Positions 35,139-44,121 of a DNA stretch of 64,000 bases are shown here, piece by piece. Below the pieces are notes generated by a model. That model ran no database searches, had not been told where the DNA came from, and saw only the letters and a list, made by a program, of their open reading frames with translations. Numbering within the stretch: the first letter of the stretch is position 1; each line of letters starts with the position of its first letter. Both the position numbers and the translations under genes were made by a program. Source of the DNA: Ramlibacter albus (GTDB taxonomy: Bacteria; Pseudomonadota; Gammaproteobacteria; Burkholderiales; Burkholderiaceae_C); NCBI RefSeq assembly GCF_014297445.1, contig NZ_JACORU010000001.1, positions 1,240,001 to 1,304,000 on the forward strand, in the 5' to 3' direction.

Positions 35139-36596
35139 ATGCGCATCGAGCACCTGATCAACGGCAAACCCGTCACGGGCCGCGACTACTTCGAGAGCGT
35201 GAACCCCGCCACGCAGGAAGTCCTCGCGGAAGTCGCGTCCGGCGGCGAAGACGAAGTGAATGCCGCTGTCGCTGCAGCGAAGGACGCATTCCCGGCCTGG
35301 GCCAACATGCCCGCGCCGCAGCGCGCGAAGATCGTGAAGAAGCTCGGCGACCTGATTGCGAAGAACGTTCCCGAAATTTCGCAGACGGAGACGAACGACA
35401 CCGGGCAAGTGATCGCGCAGACCGGCAAGCAGCTCGTGCCGCGCGCCGCGGACAACTTCTACTACTTCGCCGAGATGTGCGTGCGGGTGGACGGCCACAC
35501 GTATCCGACCGAGACGCACCTGAACTACACGCTGTTCCACCCCGTCGGCGTCTGCGCGCTGATCTCGCCGTGGAATGTGCCGTTCATGACGGCCACGTGG
35601 AAGGTGGCGCCGTGTCTTGCGTTCGGCAACACGGCGGTGCTGAAGATGAGCGAACTCTCGCCGATGACCGCCGCGCGGCTTGGGGAACTTGCGCTCGAAG
35701 CGGGTGTCCCCCCTGGCGTGCTGAACATCGTGCACGGCTACGGCAAGCAGGCCGGCGAACCCCTGGTGCGCCACCCTGACGTTCGCGCGATCTCCTTCAC
35801 CGGCTCCACGGCGACCGGTAACCGCATCGTCAAGGAAGCGGGACTGAAGAAATTCAGCATGGAGCTGGGCGGCAAGTCGCCGTTCGTGATCTTCGAAGAC
35901 GCGAACCTCGAGCGCGCTCTCGACGCCGCCGTGTTCATGATCTTCTCGAACAACGGCGAGCGCTGCACGGCCGGCTCGCGCATCCTCGTGCAGCAGTCGA
36001 TCTACGCGGACTTCGCGAAGAAATTTGTGGAACGCGCGAAGAAGATCACCGTGGGCGACCCACTGGACGAGAAGACGATCGTCGGCCCGATGATCTCGCA
36101 GGCGCACCTTGCCAAGGTGCGCAGCTACATCGAGCTGGGCCCGAAGGAAGGTGCCACGCTTCTGTGCGGTGGCCTGGGCGCGCCGCTGCTGCCGGACCGC
36201 GTGAAGAAGGGCAACTACGTCGTGCCGACCGTGTTTGGCGACGTCGACAACCGCATGAAGATCGCGCAGGACGAGATCTTCGGCCCGGTCGCCTGCCTGA
36301 TCCCGTTCAAGGACGAAGCGGATGCGGTGCGCATCGCGAACGACATCCCGTACGGCCTGTCCAGCTACGTCTTCACGGAGAACATCGGCCGCGCGCATCG
36401 CGTCGCCGCGCAGATCGAAGCCGGCATGTGCTTCGTCAACAGCCAGAACGTGCGCGACCTGCGCCAGCCCTTCGGCGGCACCAAGGCGTCGGGCACGGGC
36501 CGTGAAGGCGGCACCTGGAGCTACGAGGTGTTCCTGGAGCCGAAGAACATCGCGGTGTCGCTCGGCTCGCATCACATACCGCATTGGGGAGTCTGA
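35139..36596 (+). CDS. hpaE: 5-carboxymethyl-2-hydroxymuconate semialdehyde dehydrogenase
   Basis: A 485-residue aldehyde dehydrogenase. NAD site: SPWNVPFM and SFTGSTATG. Catalytic Glu in MELGGKSP (about residue 248) and Cys in NNGERCTAGSR (about 282). EIFGPV and the C-terminal FGGTKASGTGREGG are also conserved. It oxidises the semialdehyde made by HpaD to 5-carboxymethyl-2-hydroxymuconate with NAD. The assignment to HpaE among ALDHs rests on the operon. Confidence 0.93.
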   Translation: MRIEHLINGKPVTGRDYFESVNPATQEVLAEVASGGEDEVNAAVAAAKDAFPAWANMPAPQRAKIVKKLGDLIAKNVPEISQTETNDTGQVIAQTGKQLVPRAADNFYYFAEMCVRVDGHTYPTETHLNYTLFHPVGVCALISPWNVPFMTATWKVAPCLAFGNTAVLKMSELSPMTAARLGELALEAGVPPGVLNIVHGYGKQAGEPLVRHPDVRAISFTGSTATGNRIVKEAGLKKFSMELGGKSPFVIFEDANLERALDAAVFMIFSNNGERCTAGSRILVQQSIYADFAKKFVERAKKITVGDPLDEKTIVGPMISQAHLAKVRSYIELGPKEGATLLCGGLGAPLLPDRVKKGNYVVPTVFGDVDNRMKIAQDEIFGPVACLIPFKDEADAVRIANDIPYGLSSYVFTENIGRAHRVAAQIEAGMCFVNSQNVRDLRQPFGGTKASGTGREGGTWSYEVFLEPKNIAVSLGSHHIPHWGV

Positions 36597-36600
36597 CGCC

Positions 36601-37527
36601 ATGGGCAAGCTCGCGCTCGCAGCCAAGATCACCCACGTTCCCTCGATGTACCTCAGCGAGCTGGACGGCCCGCGCAAGGGCACGCGGCAGGACGCCATCG
36701 ACGGGCACGCCGAGATCGGGCGGCGCTGCCGCGAGCTCGGCGTGGACAGCATCGTGGTGTTCGACACCCATTGGCTGGTCAACGCCAACTACCACGTCAA
36801 CTGCGCGCCGCACTTCAAGGGCGAGTACACGAGCAACGAGCTGCCGCACTTCATCGCGAACATGGGGTACGAGTTTCCCGGCAACCCGAGGCTCGGCAAG
36901 CTGATGGCCAAGGTGGCCAACGAGTGGGGCGTCGAGACACTGGCGCACGACGCCACCACGCTTGGCCCGGAGTACGGCACGCTGGTGCCGATGCGGTACA
37001 TGAACGCGGACAAGCACTTCAAGGTCGTGTCGGTTTCGGCGCTGTGCATGGCGCACTACCTGAACGACAGCGCGCGCCTCGGCTGGGCGATCCGCCGGGC
37101 CATCGAGGACGAATACGACGGCACCGTCGCCGTCTTCGCGAGCGGGTCCCTCTCGCACCGCTTCGCGCAGAACGGGCTCGCGCCGGAGTTCGCGTTCAGG
37201 ATCTGGAGCCCCTTCCTCGAGCAGCTCGATCACGAAGTGGTGCGCATGTGGCAGGCCGGCGAGTGGCGGGCGTTCTGCGGCATGCTGCCCGAATATGCCG
37301 CCAAAGGTCACGGCGAAGGCTTCATGCACGACACGGCGATGCTGCTTGGCGCGCTGGGCTGGAGCGCCTACGACGGCAAGGTCGAAGTCGTCACGCCGTA
37401 CTTCGGCGCCTCCGGCACCGGCCAGATCAACGCGATCTTCCCCGTCACGCCGCAGGACGGCGCGGCGATCCCGAAGGCGCAGGCGTCGGCGGCCGACGGC
37501 TACACCGCCATTTCCAGCAGGCTTTGA
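36601..37527 (+). CDS. hpaD: 3,4-dihydroxyphenylacetate 2,3-dioxygenase (LigB/class III type)
   Basis: A 308-residue extradiol dioxygenase of the LigB superfamily. The N-terminus ITHVPSMYLSE carries the first metal His. DTHWLVNANYHVN, GSLSHRF and a C-terminal SAYDGKVEVVTPYFGASGTGQ are shared with E. coli C HpaD. It opens homoprotocatechuate between C2 and C3 using Fe(II). This is the E. coli type, not the unrelated Mn/Fe vicinal-oxygen-chelate enzyme of Arthrobacter and Brevibacterium. It starts 4 bp after hpaE. Confidence 0.93.
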   Translation: MGKLALAAKITHVPSMYLSELDGPRKGTRQDAIDGHAEIGRRCRELGVDSIVVFDTHWLVNANYHVNCAPHFKGEYTSNELPHFIANMGYEFPGNPRLGKLMAKVANEWGVETLAHDATTLGPEYGTLVPMRYMNADKHFKVVSVSALCMAHYLNDSARLGWAIRRAIEDEYDGTVAVFASGSLSHRFAQNGLAPEFAFRIWSPFLEQLDHEVVRMWQAGEWRAFCGMLPEYAAKGHGEGFMHDTAMLLGALGWSAYDGKVEVVTPYFGASGTGQINAIFPVTPQDGAAIPKAQASAADGYTAISSRL

Positions 37528-37528
37528 C

Positions 37529-37933
37529 ATGCCCCACTGCGTCATCCTCTACACCCCCAACCTCGAGGCGAAAACGGACGTCAGCGCGCTCTGCCGCAAG
37601 CTCGCCGACGAGATGCTCGAGATCCGCGACGAATCCGGCAAGCAGGTGTTCCCCACCGGCGGCACTCGTGTGCTCGCGTACCCCGCCACGCACTACGCGG
37701 TAGCCGACGGCAAGGGCGACTACGGTTTCATGTACCTCAATGTGCGCATGGGCGCGGGCCGCAGCGATGCGGTGAAGCAAAGCGCCGGCGATCGGCTCAT
37801 GGCCGTCGTGAAGCAGCATGTCGCACCGATGTTCGAGAAGGAACTCGTGGGCGTCACGCTGCAGATCGACGAAAGCCCGGGCCAGGTCTACGACGGCAAG
37901 CATTCCACGCTGCATCCGCTGTTCAACAAATGA
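37529..37933 (+). CDS. hpaF: 5-carboxymethyl-2-hydroxymuconate delta-isomerase
   Basis: A 134-residue tautomerase-superfamily protein. Pro2 becomes the catalytic N-terminal Pro after Met removal ([12 protein letters not shown]). [19 protein letters not shown] and [16 protein letters not shown] follow the CHMI family. It converts 5-carboxymethyl-2-hydroxymuconate to the oxo form used by HpaG. The ATG overlaps the end of the preceding spacer by 1 bp after the hpaD stop. Its own stop overlaps the ATG of hpaH. Confidence 0.92.
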   Translation: MPHCVILYTPNLEAKTDVSALCRKLADEMLEIRDESGKQVFPTGGTRVLAYPATHYAVADGKGDYGFMYLNVRMGAGRSDAVKQSAGDRLMAVVKQHVAPMFEKELVGVTLQIDESPGQVYDGKHSTLHPLFNK

Positions 37934-38733
37934 GCATCACACCCGAACTGGTCCAGCAGCTCGCTCGCGAACTCGACGAGAGCGAGCGCACGCGCCAACA
38001 GGTCGAGCATTTCTCCAGGCGCTACCCTGCGATGACGGTGGAGGATGGCTACGCCGTCGCGCGCGCGTGGGTGGCGATGAAGATCGCCGCCGGCCGCAAG
38101 CCCATCGGCCACAAGATCGGCCTGACCTCCCGCGCCATGCAGCAGTCCAGCCAGATCGACGAGCCGGACTACGGCACGCTGCTGGACGACATGCTCTTCG
38201 CGCCAGGCGACATCCCGACGCAGCGTTTCGTCGCGCCGCGCGTGGAGGTGGAGCTGGCGTTCATCCTGAAGAAGCCGCTGCGGGGCGAGAAGGTGTCAGT
38301 GGACGATGTGCTCGACGCAACCGAGTACGTCCAGCCCGCCATCGAGATCATCGACGCGCGCATCGAGCAGTTCGACCGCCACACCAGGGCGCCGCGCAAG
38401 GTGCAGGACACGATCAGCGACAACGCAGCCAACGCCGGCATCATCCTGGGCGGCCGCAAGATGCATCCGCGCGAGGTGGACCTGCCGTGGGTCGGCGCGA
38501 TCCTGCGCCAGAACGGCGTGGTCGAAGAGACTGGCCTCGCCGCAGGCGTGCAAGGCAACCCCGCCGTCGGCGTCGCGTGGCTCGCGATGAAGCTCGCGCC
38601 GTGGGGTGAAGGCCTGGAAGCAGGCGAGATCGTGCTGGCGGGGTCGTTCACGCGGCCCGCGCCGGCGAAGCAGGGCGACGTGTTCGATGCCGACTACGGC
38701 AGGCTCGGTCGCTTCGAGTTCCGTTTCGTCTAA
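37930..38733 (+). CDS. hpaH: 2-oxo-hept-4-ene-1,7-dioate hydratase
   Basis: A 267-residue hydratase of the MhpD/FAH-like family. [13 protein letters not shown] at about residue 59, the metal site [10 protein letters not shown] with [10 protein letters not shown], and [10 protein letters not shown] near residue 212 are conserved. It hydrates the diene to 2,4-dihydroxy-hept-2-ene-1,7-dioate, the substrate of HpaI, in a Mg-dependent reaction. It is translationally coupled to hpaF (ATGA). Confidence 0.93.
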   Translation: MSITPELVQQLARELDESERTRQQVEHFSRRYPAMTVEDGYAVARAWVAMKIAAGRKPIGHKIGLTSRAMQQSSQIDEPDYGTLLDDMLFAPGDIPTQRFVAPRVEVELAFILKKPLRGEKVSVDDVLDATEYVQPAIEIIDARIEQFDRHTRAPRKVQDTISDNAANAGIILGGRKMHPREVDLPWVGAILRQNGVVEETGLAAGVQGNPAVGVAWLAMKLAPWGEGLEAGEIVLAGSFTRPAPAKQGDVFDADYGRLGRFEFRFV

Positions 38734-38743
38734 GGAGTCCAAG

Positions 38744-39553
38744 GTGAAGACACCCGTCAACGCATTCAAGAAGGCGCTCGCCGAGAAGCGCACCCAGTAC
38801 GGCCTGTGGGTCAGCCTCATGGGCCCGCTGAACACCGAGATCTGCGCGGCCGCCGGTTTCGACTGGCTGCTGCTCGACGCCGAGCACACACCCAACGACC
38901 CGATGAACGTGCTGATGCAGTCGCAGGTGATCGCGGCTTATCCGGGCGTGCATGCCGTCGCGCGCGTGCCGATGGGGCATGGCTATGTGGGGCAGGCGCT
39001 GATCAAGCAATACCTCGATGCAGGCATCCAGACGCTGCTGGTGCCGATGGTCGACACCGCGGAGCAGGCGCGCGAGCTGGTGCGCTGCATGCGTTACCCG
39101 CCCGAGGGCATTCGCGGCATGGCGGCCACGCGTGCGTCGGGCTGGGGACGCAACACCAACTACGCAAAAGAGGCCAACCGCGAGGTGTGCCTGCTCGTGC
39201 AGGCCGAGACGCGCGCGGGCATCGAGAACCTCGACGAGATCGCGGCGGTGGATGGCGTCGATGGCGTGTTCATCGGCCCGTCGGATTTGTCGGCGGCCTT
39301 CGGGCACGTGGGCGACCCGTGGCATCCCGACATGCAGAAGCTGATCGCCGAGACCTTCCAGCGCATCCAGAAAGCCGGCAAGGCGGTCGGCATCCTCACG
39401 CTGGACGAAACGCTCGCGAAGAAGCACGTGGAAATGGGCGCGACCTTCATCGCGCTGGGCACCGACACGAACCTGATGATCAAGAGCACCACTGCGCTGC
39501 TCGGCAAATTCAAGGGCGCGCCGCAACAGCCTGCCGCCAAAGGCAACTACTAG
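38744..39553 (+). CDS. hpaI: 4-hydroxy-2-oxoheptanedioate aldolase
   Basis: A 269-residue class II pyruvate aldolase. The GTG start has AAGGAG 6 bases upstream. Active-site motifs: DAEHTPND with the general-acid/base His (His48), ARVPMGHGY with Arg, LLVQAETRAG with metal-binding Glu, and FIGPSDLSA with Asp. It splits 4-hydroxy-2-oxoheptanedioate to pyruvate and succinate semialdehyde, ending the pathway. A C-terminal tail rich in Pro, Gln and Ala (about 12 residues) is extra. Confidence 0.93.
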   Translation: MKTPVNAFKKALAEKRTQYGLWVSLMGPLNTEICAAAGFDWLLLDAEHTPNDPMNVLMQSQVIAAYPGVHAVARVPMGHGYVGQALIKQYLDAGIQTLLVPMVDTAEQARELVRCMRYPPEGIRGMAATRASGWGRNTNYAKEANREVCLLVQAETRAGIENLDEIAAVDGVDGVFIGPSDLSAAFGHVGDPWHPDMQKLIAETFQRIQKAGKAVGILTLDETLAKKHVEMGATFIALGTDTNLMIKSTTALLGKFKGAPQQPAAKGNY

Positions 39554-39563
39554 GAACTCCACC

Positions 39564-40313
39564 ATGAAGTGGCACCCCGACGAATGGCAGGCGCGCGTGC
39601 AGCTCGCCGCGTGCTACCGCGTCTTCGACATGCTCGGCTGGACCGAGATGATCTACAACCACATCACCGTGCGCCTGCCCGACTCGGTGACGGACGGCAA
39701 GAAGCAGTACCTGATCAACCCCTTCGGGCTGCACTACAGCGAGGTCACCGCGAGCAACCTCGTGAAGATCGACACCGCGGGCAACAAGCTGGACGACAAC
39801 CCGTACCCGGTGAACCCGGCGGGCTTCACGGTGCACTCGGCGATCCACGAGGCCATCCCGGACGCGCATTGCGTGATGCACACGCACACGACGACGGGCC
39901 TGGCCGTGGCGTGCACTCAGGGCGGGCTCGCCCAGAACAACTTCTATTCGGCGCAGCTGCACGACCTGGTGGCGTACCACGACTTCGAGGGCATCACCAT
40001 CCACGCGGACGAGGCGCCGCGCCTGTTGAAGAACATCGGCGACAAACCGGTCGTCATCTTGCGCAACCATGGCCTGCTCGCGTGGGCGCCCACGCTGCCG
40101 CTCGCTTTCTCGCGCCTGTGGACGCTGCAGCGCGCGTGTGACGTCCAGGTCGCCCAGGCAGCGCTGGGCCCCGCCATCGCCGTACCGGATGCCGTGGCGA
40201 AGAAGACCACGCACGACTCCTTCCAGTTCGACATGAAGTTCGGTGGCGGCACGGACGTGTTCGATGCGATGACGCGGCTGGTCGACCGCAAGGACGCGAG
40301 CTACAAGCAATGA
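39564..40313 (+). CDS. Class II aldolase/adducin-family protein
   Basis: A 249-residue protein of the AraD/FucA fold. The zinc ligands are visible: HTHTTTGLAV (two His, about residues 94 and 96) and ILRNHGLLAW (third His, about 155). The N-terminal MIYNHITVRLP is the usual family start. Members of this long type often act as aldolases or decarboxylases, or in the adducin branch without known activity. It is 10 bp downstream of hpaI and is coupled to the next gene by ATGA. A second aldolase after a complete hpa pathway is not required, so it may serve a side branch. Confidence 0.85.
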   Translation: MKWHPDEWQARVQLAACYRVFDMLGWTEMIYNHITVRLPDSVTDGKKQYLINPFGLHYSEVTASNLVKIDTAGNKLDDNPYPVNPAGFTVHSAIHEAIPDAHCVMHTHTTTGLAVACTQGGLAQNNFYSAQLHDLVAYHDFEGITIHADEAPRLLKNIGDKPVVILRNHGLLAWAPTLPLAFSRLWTLQRACDVQVAQAALGPAIAVPDAVAKKTTHDSFQFDMKFGGGTDVFDAMTRLVDRKDASYKQ

Positions 40314-41287
40314 ACAAGGTCTGTATCTACGGCGCGGGCGCCATCGGTGGCTGGATCGGGGCGCGGCTGGCGCAGCAGGGTTGCGACGTGAGCGTGGTCG
40401 CGCGCGGTGCGACGCTTGCCGCGATCCGCGAGCAAGGCCTGCGCTGGCAGCATGGTGACGACACCGTGGCGACGAAGGTGCGCGCAAGCGAGTCGCCGGC
40501 CGACTTCGGCGTGCAGGACCTCGTCGTCGTCGCCGTCAAAGCACCCGCGATGACGGACGTCGCGAAGCGCATCGCTCCGCTGATCGGCCCCGACACGGTC
40601 GTCCTCACCGCCATGAACGGCGTGCCCTGGTGGTTCTTCGAAGGCTTCGGCGGCAAGCTTGCAGGCACGCGGCTGAAAGCGGTGGACCCCGACGGCGCGA
40701 TCGCGAAGGCGGTCCCCGGCAAGCACATCGTCGGCTGCGTCGTGCACGCGAGCTGCTCCACGCCGGAACCCGGCCTGGTCAAGCAGCACTTCGGCAACAA
40801 GCTGATCGTCGGCGAGCCTTCGGGCGAGAAGACGCGGCGCCTGCAAGCCATCGCCGACCTGCTGGCCAAAGCCGGCTTCGAAGTCGAAGTCTCGCCGCAG
40901 ATCCAGCGCGACACATGGTTCAAGCTGTGGGGCAACATGACCGTCAACCCGGTCAGCGCGATCACCGGCGCCACCACCGACCTCATCATGAACGACGAGC
41001 TCGTGCGCGGTTTCATCTCCCGCGTGATGCTCGAAGCGCGCGAGGTCGGCAACCGCATCGGCATCCCCATCGAGCAGCAACCCGAAGACCGCCACGCGAT
41101 CACGAAGAAGCTGGGCGCGTTCAAGACATCGATGCTGCAGGACGTCGAGGCGGGCAAGCCGGTGGAGCTGGATGCGCTGGTGACAGTGGTGAAGGAACTG
41201 GGCGAGCTGACGGGTGTGGCGACGCCGTTCACCGATGCGCTGCTCGGCCTCAGCCGGTTGTTCTTCCAAGGTCGAAAGTTGTATTGA
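40310..41287 (+). CDS. 2-dehydropantoate 2-reductase-like (ApbA/PanE family) oxidoreductase
   Basis: A 325-residue protein. The NADPH loop GAGAIGGWIG is at residues 7-16, and CVVHASC and WFKLWGNMTVNPVSAITGAT give the catalytic Lys region. The C-terminal domain (RHAITKKLG-like helix and SMLQDVEAGKPVELDALVTVV) is complete. In this family some members reduce ketopantoate and others reduce other 2-oxo acids. At the end of an hpa operon a role on a pathway 2-oxo acid is possible, but pantoate synthesis cannot be excluded. Confidence 0.85.
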   Translation: MNKVCIYGAGAIGGWIGARLAQQGCDVSVVARGATLAAIREQGLRWQHGDDTVATKVRASESPADFGVQDLVVVAVKAPAMTDVAKRIAPLIGPDTVVLTAMNGVPWWFFEGFGGKLAGTRLKAVDPDGAIAKAVPGKHIVGCVVHASCSTPEPGLVKQHFGNKLIVGEPSGEKTRRLQAIADLLAKAGFEVEVSPQIQRDTWFKLWGNMTVNPVSAITGATTDLIMNDELVRGFISRVMLEAREVGNRIGIPIEQQPEDRHAITKKLGAFKTSMLQDVEAGKPVELDALVTVVKELGELTGVATPFTDALLGLSRLFFQGRKLY

Positions 41288-41328
41288 CGCCGAAGTGGCG
41301 CCATAATGGCTCCTGAACCCAGGGAGCC
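41279..41328 (+). promoter_or_regulatory. Promoter and operator/attenuator of the FitAB-type module
   Basis: A TTGTAT -35 (41279-41284) and CATAAT -10 (41302-41307), 17 bp apart, drive the antitoxin gene; the -35 lies in the last codons of the preceding gene. Two overlapping palindromes, TGGCGCCA (41296-41303) and GCCATAATGGC (41300-41310), cover the -10. A further repeat, GGCTCC (41308-41313) with GGAGCC (41323-41328), includes the GGGAG Shine-Dalgarno and could hide it in a hairpin. Ribbon-helix-helix antitoxins usually bind such repeats in their own promoter. Confidence 0.5.
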
Positions 41329-41331
41329 GAC

Positions 41332-41634
41332 ATGCCCAACCTTTCGATCAAGGACGTACCCGAGCCGCTGGCCGAAGCGCTGCGGCAGCGCGCCGCGCGC
41401 AACCATCGTTCGCTGCAGGGCGAGCTGATGGCCATCATCGAATCGGCGGCTGCCGAGCCGCAGGGCCGTCCCGAAACGCCGATACCGGCGCGGAACTTGC
41501 GTTACCCGCCATTGCGCCGGGGCTGGAAGACGACCGAGCAGATCGTCGCGGAGCAGGATGCAGAGGGCATCGAGTTCTCGCCCGACGCGCCGACCGGCAC
41601 CGACATCATCCGCAAGGAAAGGGACAGCCGGTGA
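41332..41634 (+). CDS. FitA-like ribbon-helix-helix antitoxin
   Basis: A 100-residue protein. The Arc/MetJ-like N-terminus (NLSIKDVPEPLAEALRQRAARNHRSLQGELMAIIESA) is characteristic of FitA/VapB antitoxins. The C-terminal half is disordered and charged and should wrap the toxin. GGGAG at 41322-41326 is the ribosome binding site. The stop overlaps the GTG of the toxin gene (GTGA), which gives a lower rate for the toxin. Confidence 0.87.
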   Translation: MPNLSIKDVPEPLAEALRQRAARNHRSLQGELMAIIESAAAEPQGRPETPIPARNLRYPPLRRGWKTTEQIVAEQDAEGIEFSPDAPTGTDIIRKERDSR

Positions 41635-42059
41635 GCCCCCTCTACGTGGCTGAACCCCCGGCGCGGTACTTCCATCGCCCACCCGTCGTGCTCGACTGCA
41701 GCGTGCTCGCCTCGGTGCTTTTCAAGGAAGCCTCCCGTGAAGAGGCCGCGGCGCTACTGGTCGGCAAGAGCCTGCAGGCGCCCCACGTGCTCGACAGCGA
41801 ACTGGCGAGCGTCGCGCTGAAGAAGAAGGAGTCCGAGACGCCGGAGGCGATCGAGAACGCATTCGCGAAATACCACGATTACGACATCGAGCTGCACCCC
41901 ACCGACGCGCGCGGCCAGTACGAACTCGCACGTCGCTATCAGCTGAGCGCCTACGACGCCGCTTACCTCTGGCTTGCCTCCGCTTTGCACGTGCCGCTGC
42001 TCACCTTCGACAAGAAGCTGGCGAAAGCCGCGCGCGAGCACCTGGCCGGCCTCGCGTGA
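41631..42059 (+). CDS. VapC/FitB-type PIN-domain toxin
   Basis: A 142-residue PIN nuclease with GTG start. The four acidic residues are all present: Asp22 (VVLDCSVLAS), Glu57 (LDSELAS), Asp109 (LSAYDAAYLWLA) and Asp127 (LLTFDKKL). They bind Mg/Mn and cut RNA, so the enzyme should be active. About 17 residues precede the first strand, longer than usual. It is paired with the antitoxin. The next gene, a DMT exporter, overlaps its stop (GTGA), so an unrelated gene follows on the same mRNA. Confidence 0.88.
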   Translation: MSPLYVAEPPARYFHRPPVVLDCSVLASVLFKEASREEAAALLVGKSLQAPHVLDSELASVALKKKESETPEAIENAFAKYHDYDIELHPTDARGQYELARRYQLSAYDAAYLWLASALHVPLLTFDKKLAKAAREHLAGLA

Positions 42060-42961
42060 CCGCCCCGAGCAAGGCCCTCAGCGGCACCGCCTTCGCCACG
42101 CTGCTGCTCATCGCGCTGATGATGGGCGCGAACCACGTGGCTGCGCGCATCGCGTTCAACAACGGCGTGGACGTCGCGACGGCGGTGGTGTTCCGCAGCA
42201 CGGTGACCGTGTGCGTGATCGCCGCGCTGCTCGCGGTGCAGGGCGTGCGCGTGAGCTTCACCGCGCGCCACAAACGCTTCCTACCCGTCATCGGCCTGCT
42301 GATCGGGGTGCAGAGCCTGTGCCTCTATTCGGCCGTCGCGCGCCTGCCGGTGGCGCTGGCGCTGCTCGCGTTCAACACCTACCCGATCTGGACCGCGTTG
42401 TGGGCGGCGGTGTTCTACAAGCACCCGCCGGAGCGGCCGCTGCTCATCGCGATGCCGGCGATCCTTGTCGGCCTGTCGCTCGCCCTCGACGTGTTCGGCG
42501 CCGCCTCCGGCCTGGGGGCGAGCGGGCAGTGGGCGCGCATCGGCGCGGGGGTTGCATTCGCCCTCGCGGCGGCGGCCACATTCGGCATGGCCCTCGTGCT
42601 GACGCAGCACGAGGCGAGCGACGTGGACGGCCGCGTCCGCACCGCCACCACGATGGCGATCGCCGCCGTGATCGCGCTGGCCACCGTCGCCGTGCAAGGC
42701 GGCTTCCACCTGCCCACCGCACCGGCCGGATGGGCCGGCATCGCCGCGCTCACGTTCCTCTACGGCACCGCGTTCACGATCATGTTCACGGTGCTGCCGC
42801 GCCTGGGCGTGGTCGGCAACTCCGCCATCATGAACGTCGAGCCGGTGTTCGCGCTCGTGCTCGCGTGGCTGGTCCTCGGGCAAGCCATCGCGCCCGTGCA
42901 GGTCGCCGGTGCGCTCATCGTGGTCGGGGCCGTCGTCGCGCTCGGCATGCGCAAGCGCTGA
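42056..42961 (+). CDS. EamA/DMT-superfamily transporter
   Basis: A 301-residue protein with ten hydrophobic segments in two repeats of the EamA domain. The first helix has MMGANHVAARIAFNNGVD and the last VAGALIVVGAVVALGMRKR, the usual positive-inside end. It exports small metabolites or amino acids; the substrate is unknown. The GTG overlaps the stop codon of the toxin gene, which may couple its expression to that operon, or may just reflect dense packing. Confidence 0.85.
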   Translation: MTAPSKALSGTAFATLLLIALMMGANHVAARIAFNNGVDVATAVVFRSTVTVCVIAALLAVQGVRVSFTARHKRFLPVIGLLIGVQSLCLYSAVARLPVALALLAFNTYPIWTALWAAVFYKHPPERPLLIAMPAILVGLSLALDVFGAASGLGASGQWARIGAGVAFALAAAATFGMALVLTQHEASDVDGRVRTATTMAIAAVIALATVAVQGGFHLPTAPAGWAGIAALTFLYGTAFTIMFTVLPRLGVVGNSAIMNVEPVFALVLAWLVLGQAIAPVQVAGALIVVGAVVALGMRKR

Positions 42962-43028
42962 AAGGGGAGGTGGCGCGCCGCGCGCGAACCCCGTATCCTC
43001 GTGCATCGTCCTGCAGAGGGGTGGCTCG

Positions 43029-44117
43029 ATGCGACGTTTCACGTGCGGCTGCCTGGTGCCGCTCTTCACCACGCTTGTGCCGGCCGATGGCCGCGCGGAA
43101 GAATGCGACCCGCGCTTCGCCAAGTCGCCGCAGTTCGCCGCGGCCGACTGCCGCTTCCAGAACCCGCCCAACCCCGACGCGAAACCGCATCGCTCCTCGT
43201 GGGACATCTGGATGCGCTTCCTGCTGGAGAAGAAGCAAGGCACGGTCCCCATCGACCCCATCCCCGTGCGCATGCTGGACAAGGCGGCGCTCGCGGCGCT
43301 GGACGACACGTCCACGCACATCATCCGGCTTGGCCACTCGTCGCACCTTCTCAAGCTGCGCGGCAAATGGTGGCTGATCGACCCGGTGTTCGGGCCGCGT
43401 GCGTCGCCCGTCACGTGGATGGGCCCGGCGCGCTTCCACAAGCCGCCGATCGCCTTGGAGGACGTCCCGCCGATCGAAGGCCTCATCCTCTCGCACGACC
43501 ACTACGACCATCTCGACGTGCCGACGATCGAGGCGCTGAAGGACCGCGTGAAGCGCTATTTTGTGCCGCTTGGTGTCGGCGAGCGCCTCAAGGGCTTCGG
43601 CGTCGCCGCGGACCGCATCGACGAGTTCGACTGGTGGGAGGAGCGCACGGTCGGTGAGGTGGGGCTCGTCGCCGCGCCGTCGCAGCACTTCTCAGGCCGC
43701 ACGCTGTGGGACCGCAACAAGACGCTGTGGTCGTCATGGCTGATCAAGACGGGTGACGACCGCGTGTTCTACAGCGGCGACTCGGGCTACTTCAAGGGCT
43801 TCAAGGAGATCGGCCAGCGCCTGGGCCGCATCGACATCGCGCTCATGGAAAACGGCGCGTACGACAGCTACTGGCCCACGGTGCACATGACGCCGGAAGA
43901 AACGGTGCAGGCCTTCCAGGACCTCGGCGCGAAGACGCTCTACCTCGTGCACAACAGCACGTTCGACCTGGCCTTCCACACCTGGCGCGACCCGCTGGAG
44001 CGAGTGGCCGCGCTTGCGGAGCAGAAGGGGCTGCAGCTGGCGACGCCCGAAATCGGCGAAGTGCTCACGCTCGGCAAGCCGCGCGTGAACAAGAAGTGGT
44101 GGGAGGGCTTGCGCTGA
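43029..44117 (+). CDS. MBL-fold metallo-hydrolase, NAPE-PLD/UlaG-like, secreted
   Basis: A 362-residue protein. The N-terminal 22 residues look like a signal peptide (CLVPLFTTLVPADGRA). The mature protein has the NAPE-PLD-like layout: IIRLGHSSHLLKLRGKWWLIDPVFG, the metal motif SHDHYDHLD (about residue 157), the His in APSQHFSGRT and the Asp in FYSGDSGY. The family includes N-acyl-phosphatidylethanolamine phospholipase D and many unknown bacterial members; activity on a phosphodiester or lactone is inferred only. It stands alone behind the DMT gene with a 67-bp gap. Confidence 0.85.
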   Translation: MRRFTCGCLVPLFTTLVPADGRAEECDPRFAKSPQFAAADCRFQNPPNPDAKPHRSSWDIWMRFLLEKKQGTVPIDPIPVRMLDKAALAALDDTSTHIIRLGHSSHLLKLRGKWWLIDPVFGPRASPVTWMGPARFHKPPIALEDVPPIEGLILSHDHYDHLDVPTIEALKDRVKRYFVPLGVGERLKGFGVAADRIDEFDWWEERTVGEVGLVAAPSQHFSGRTLWDRNKTLWSSWLIKTGDDRVFYSGDSGYFKGFKEIGQRLGRIDIALMENGAYDSYWPTVHMTPEETVQAFQDLGAKTLYLVHNSTFDLAFHTWRDPLERVAALAEQKGLQLATPEIGEVLTLGKPRVNKKWWEGLR

Positions 44118-44121
44118 CCCC

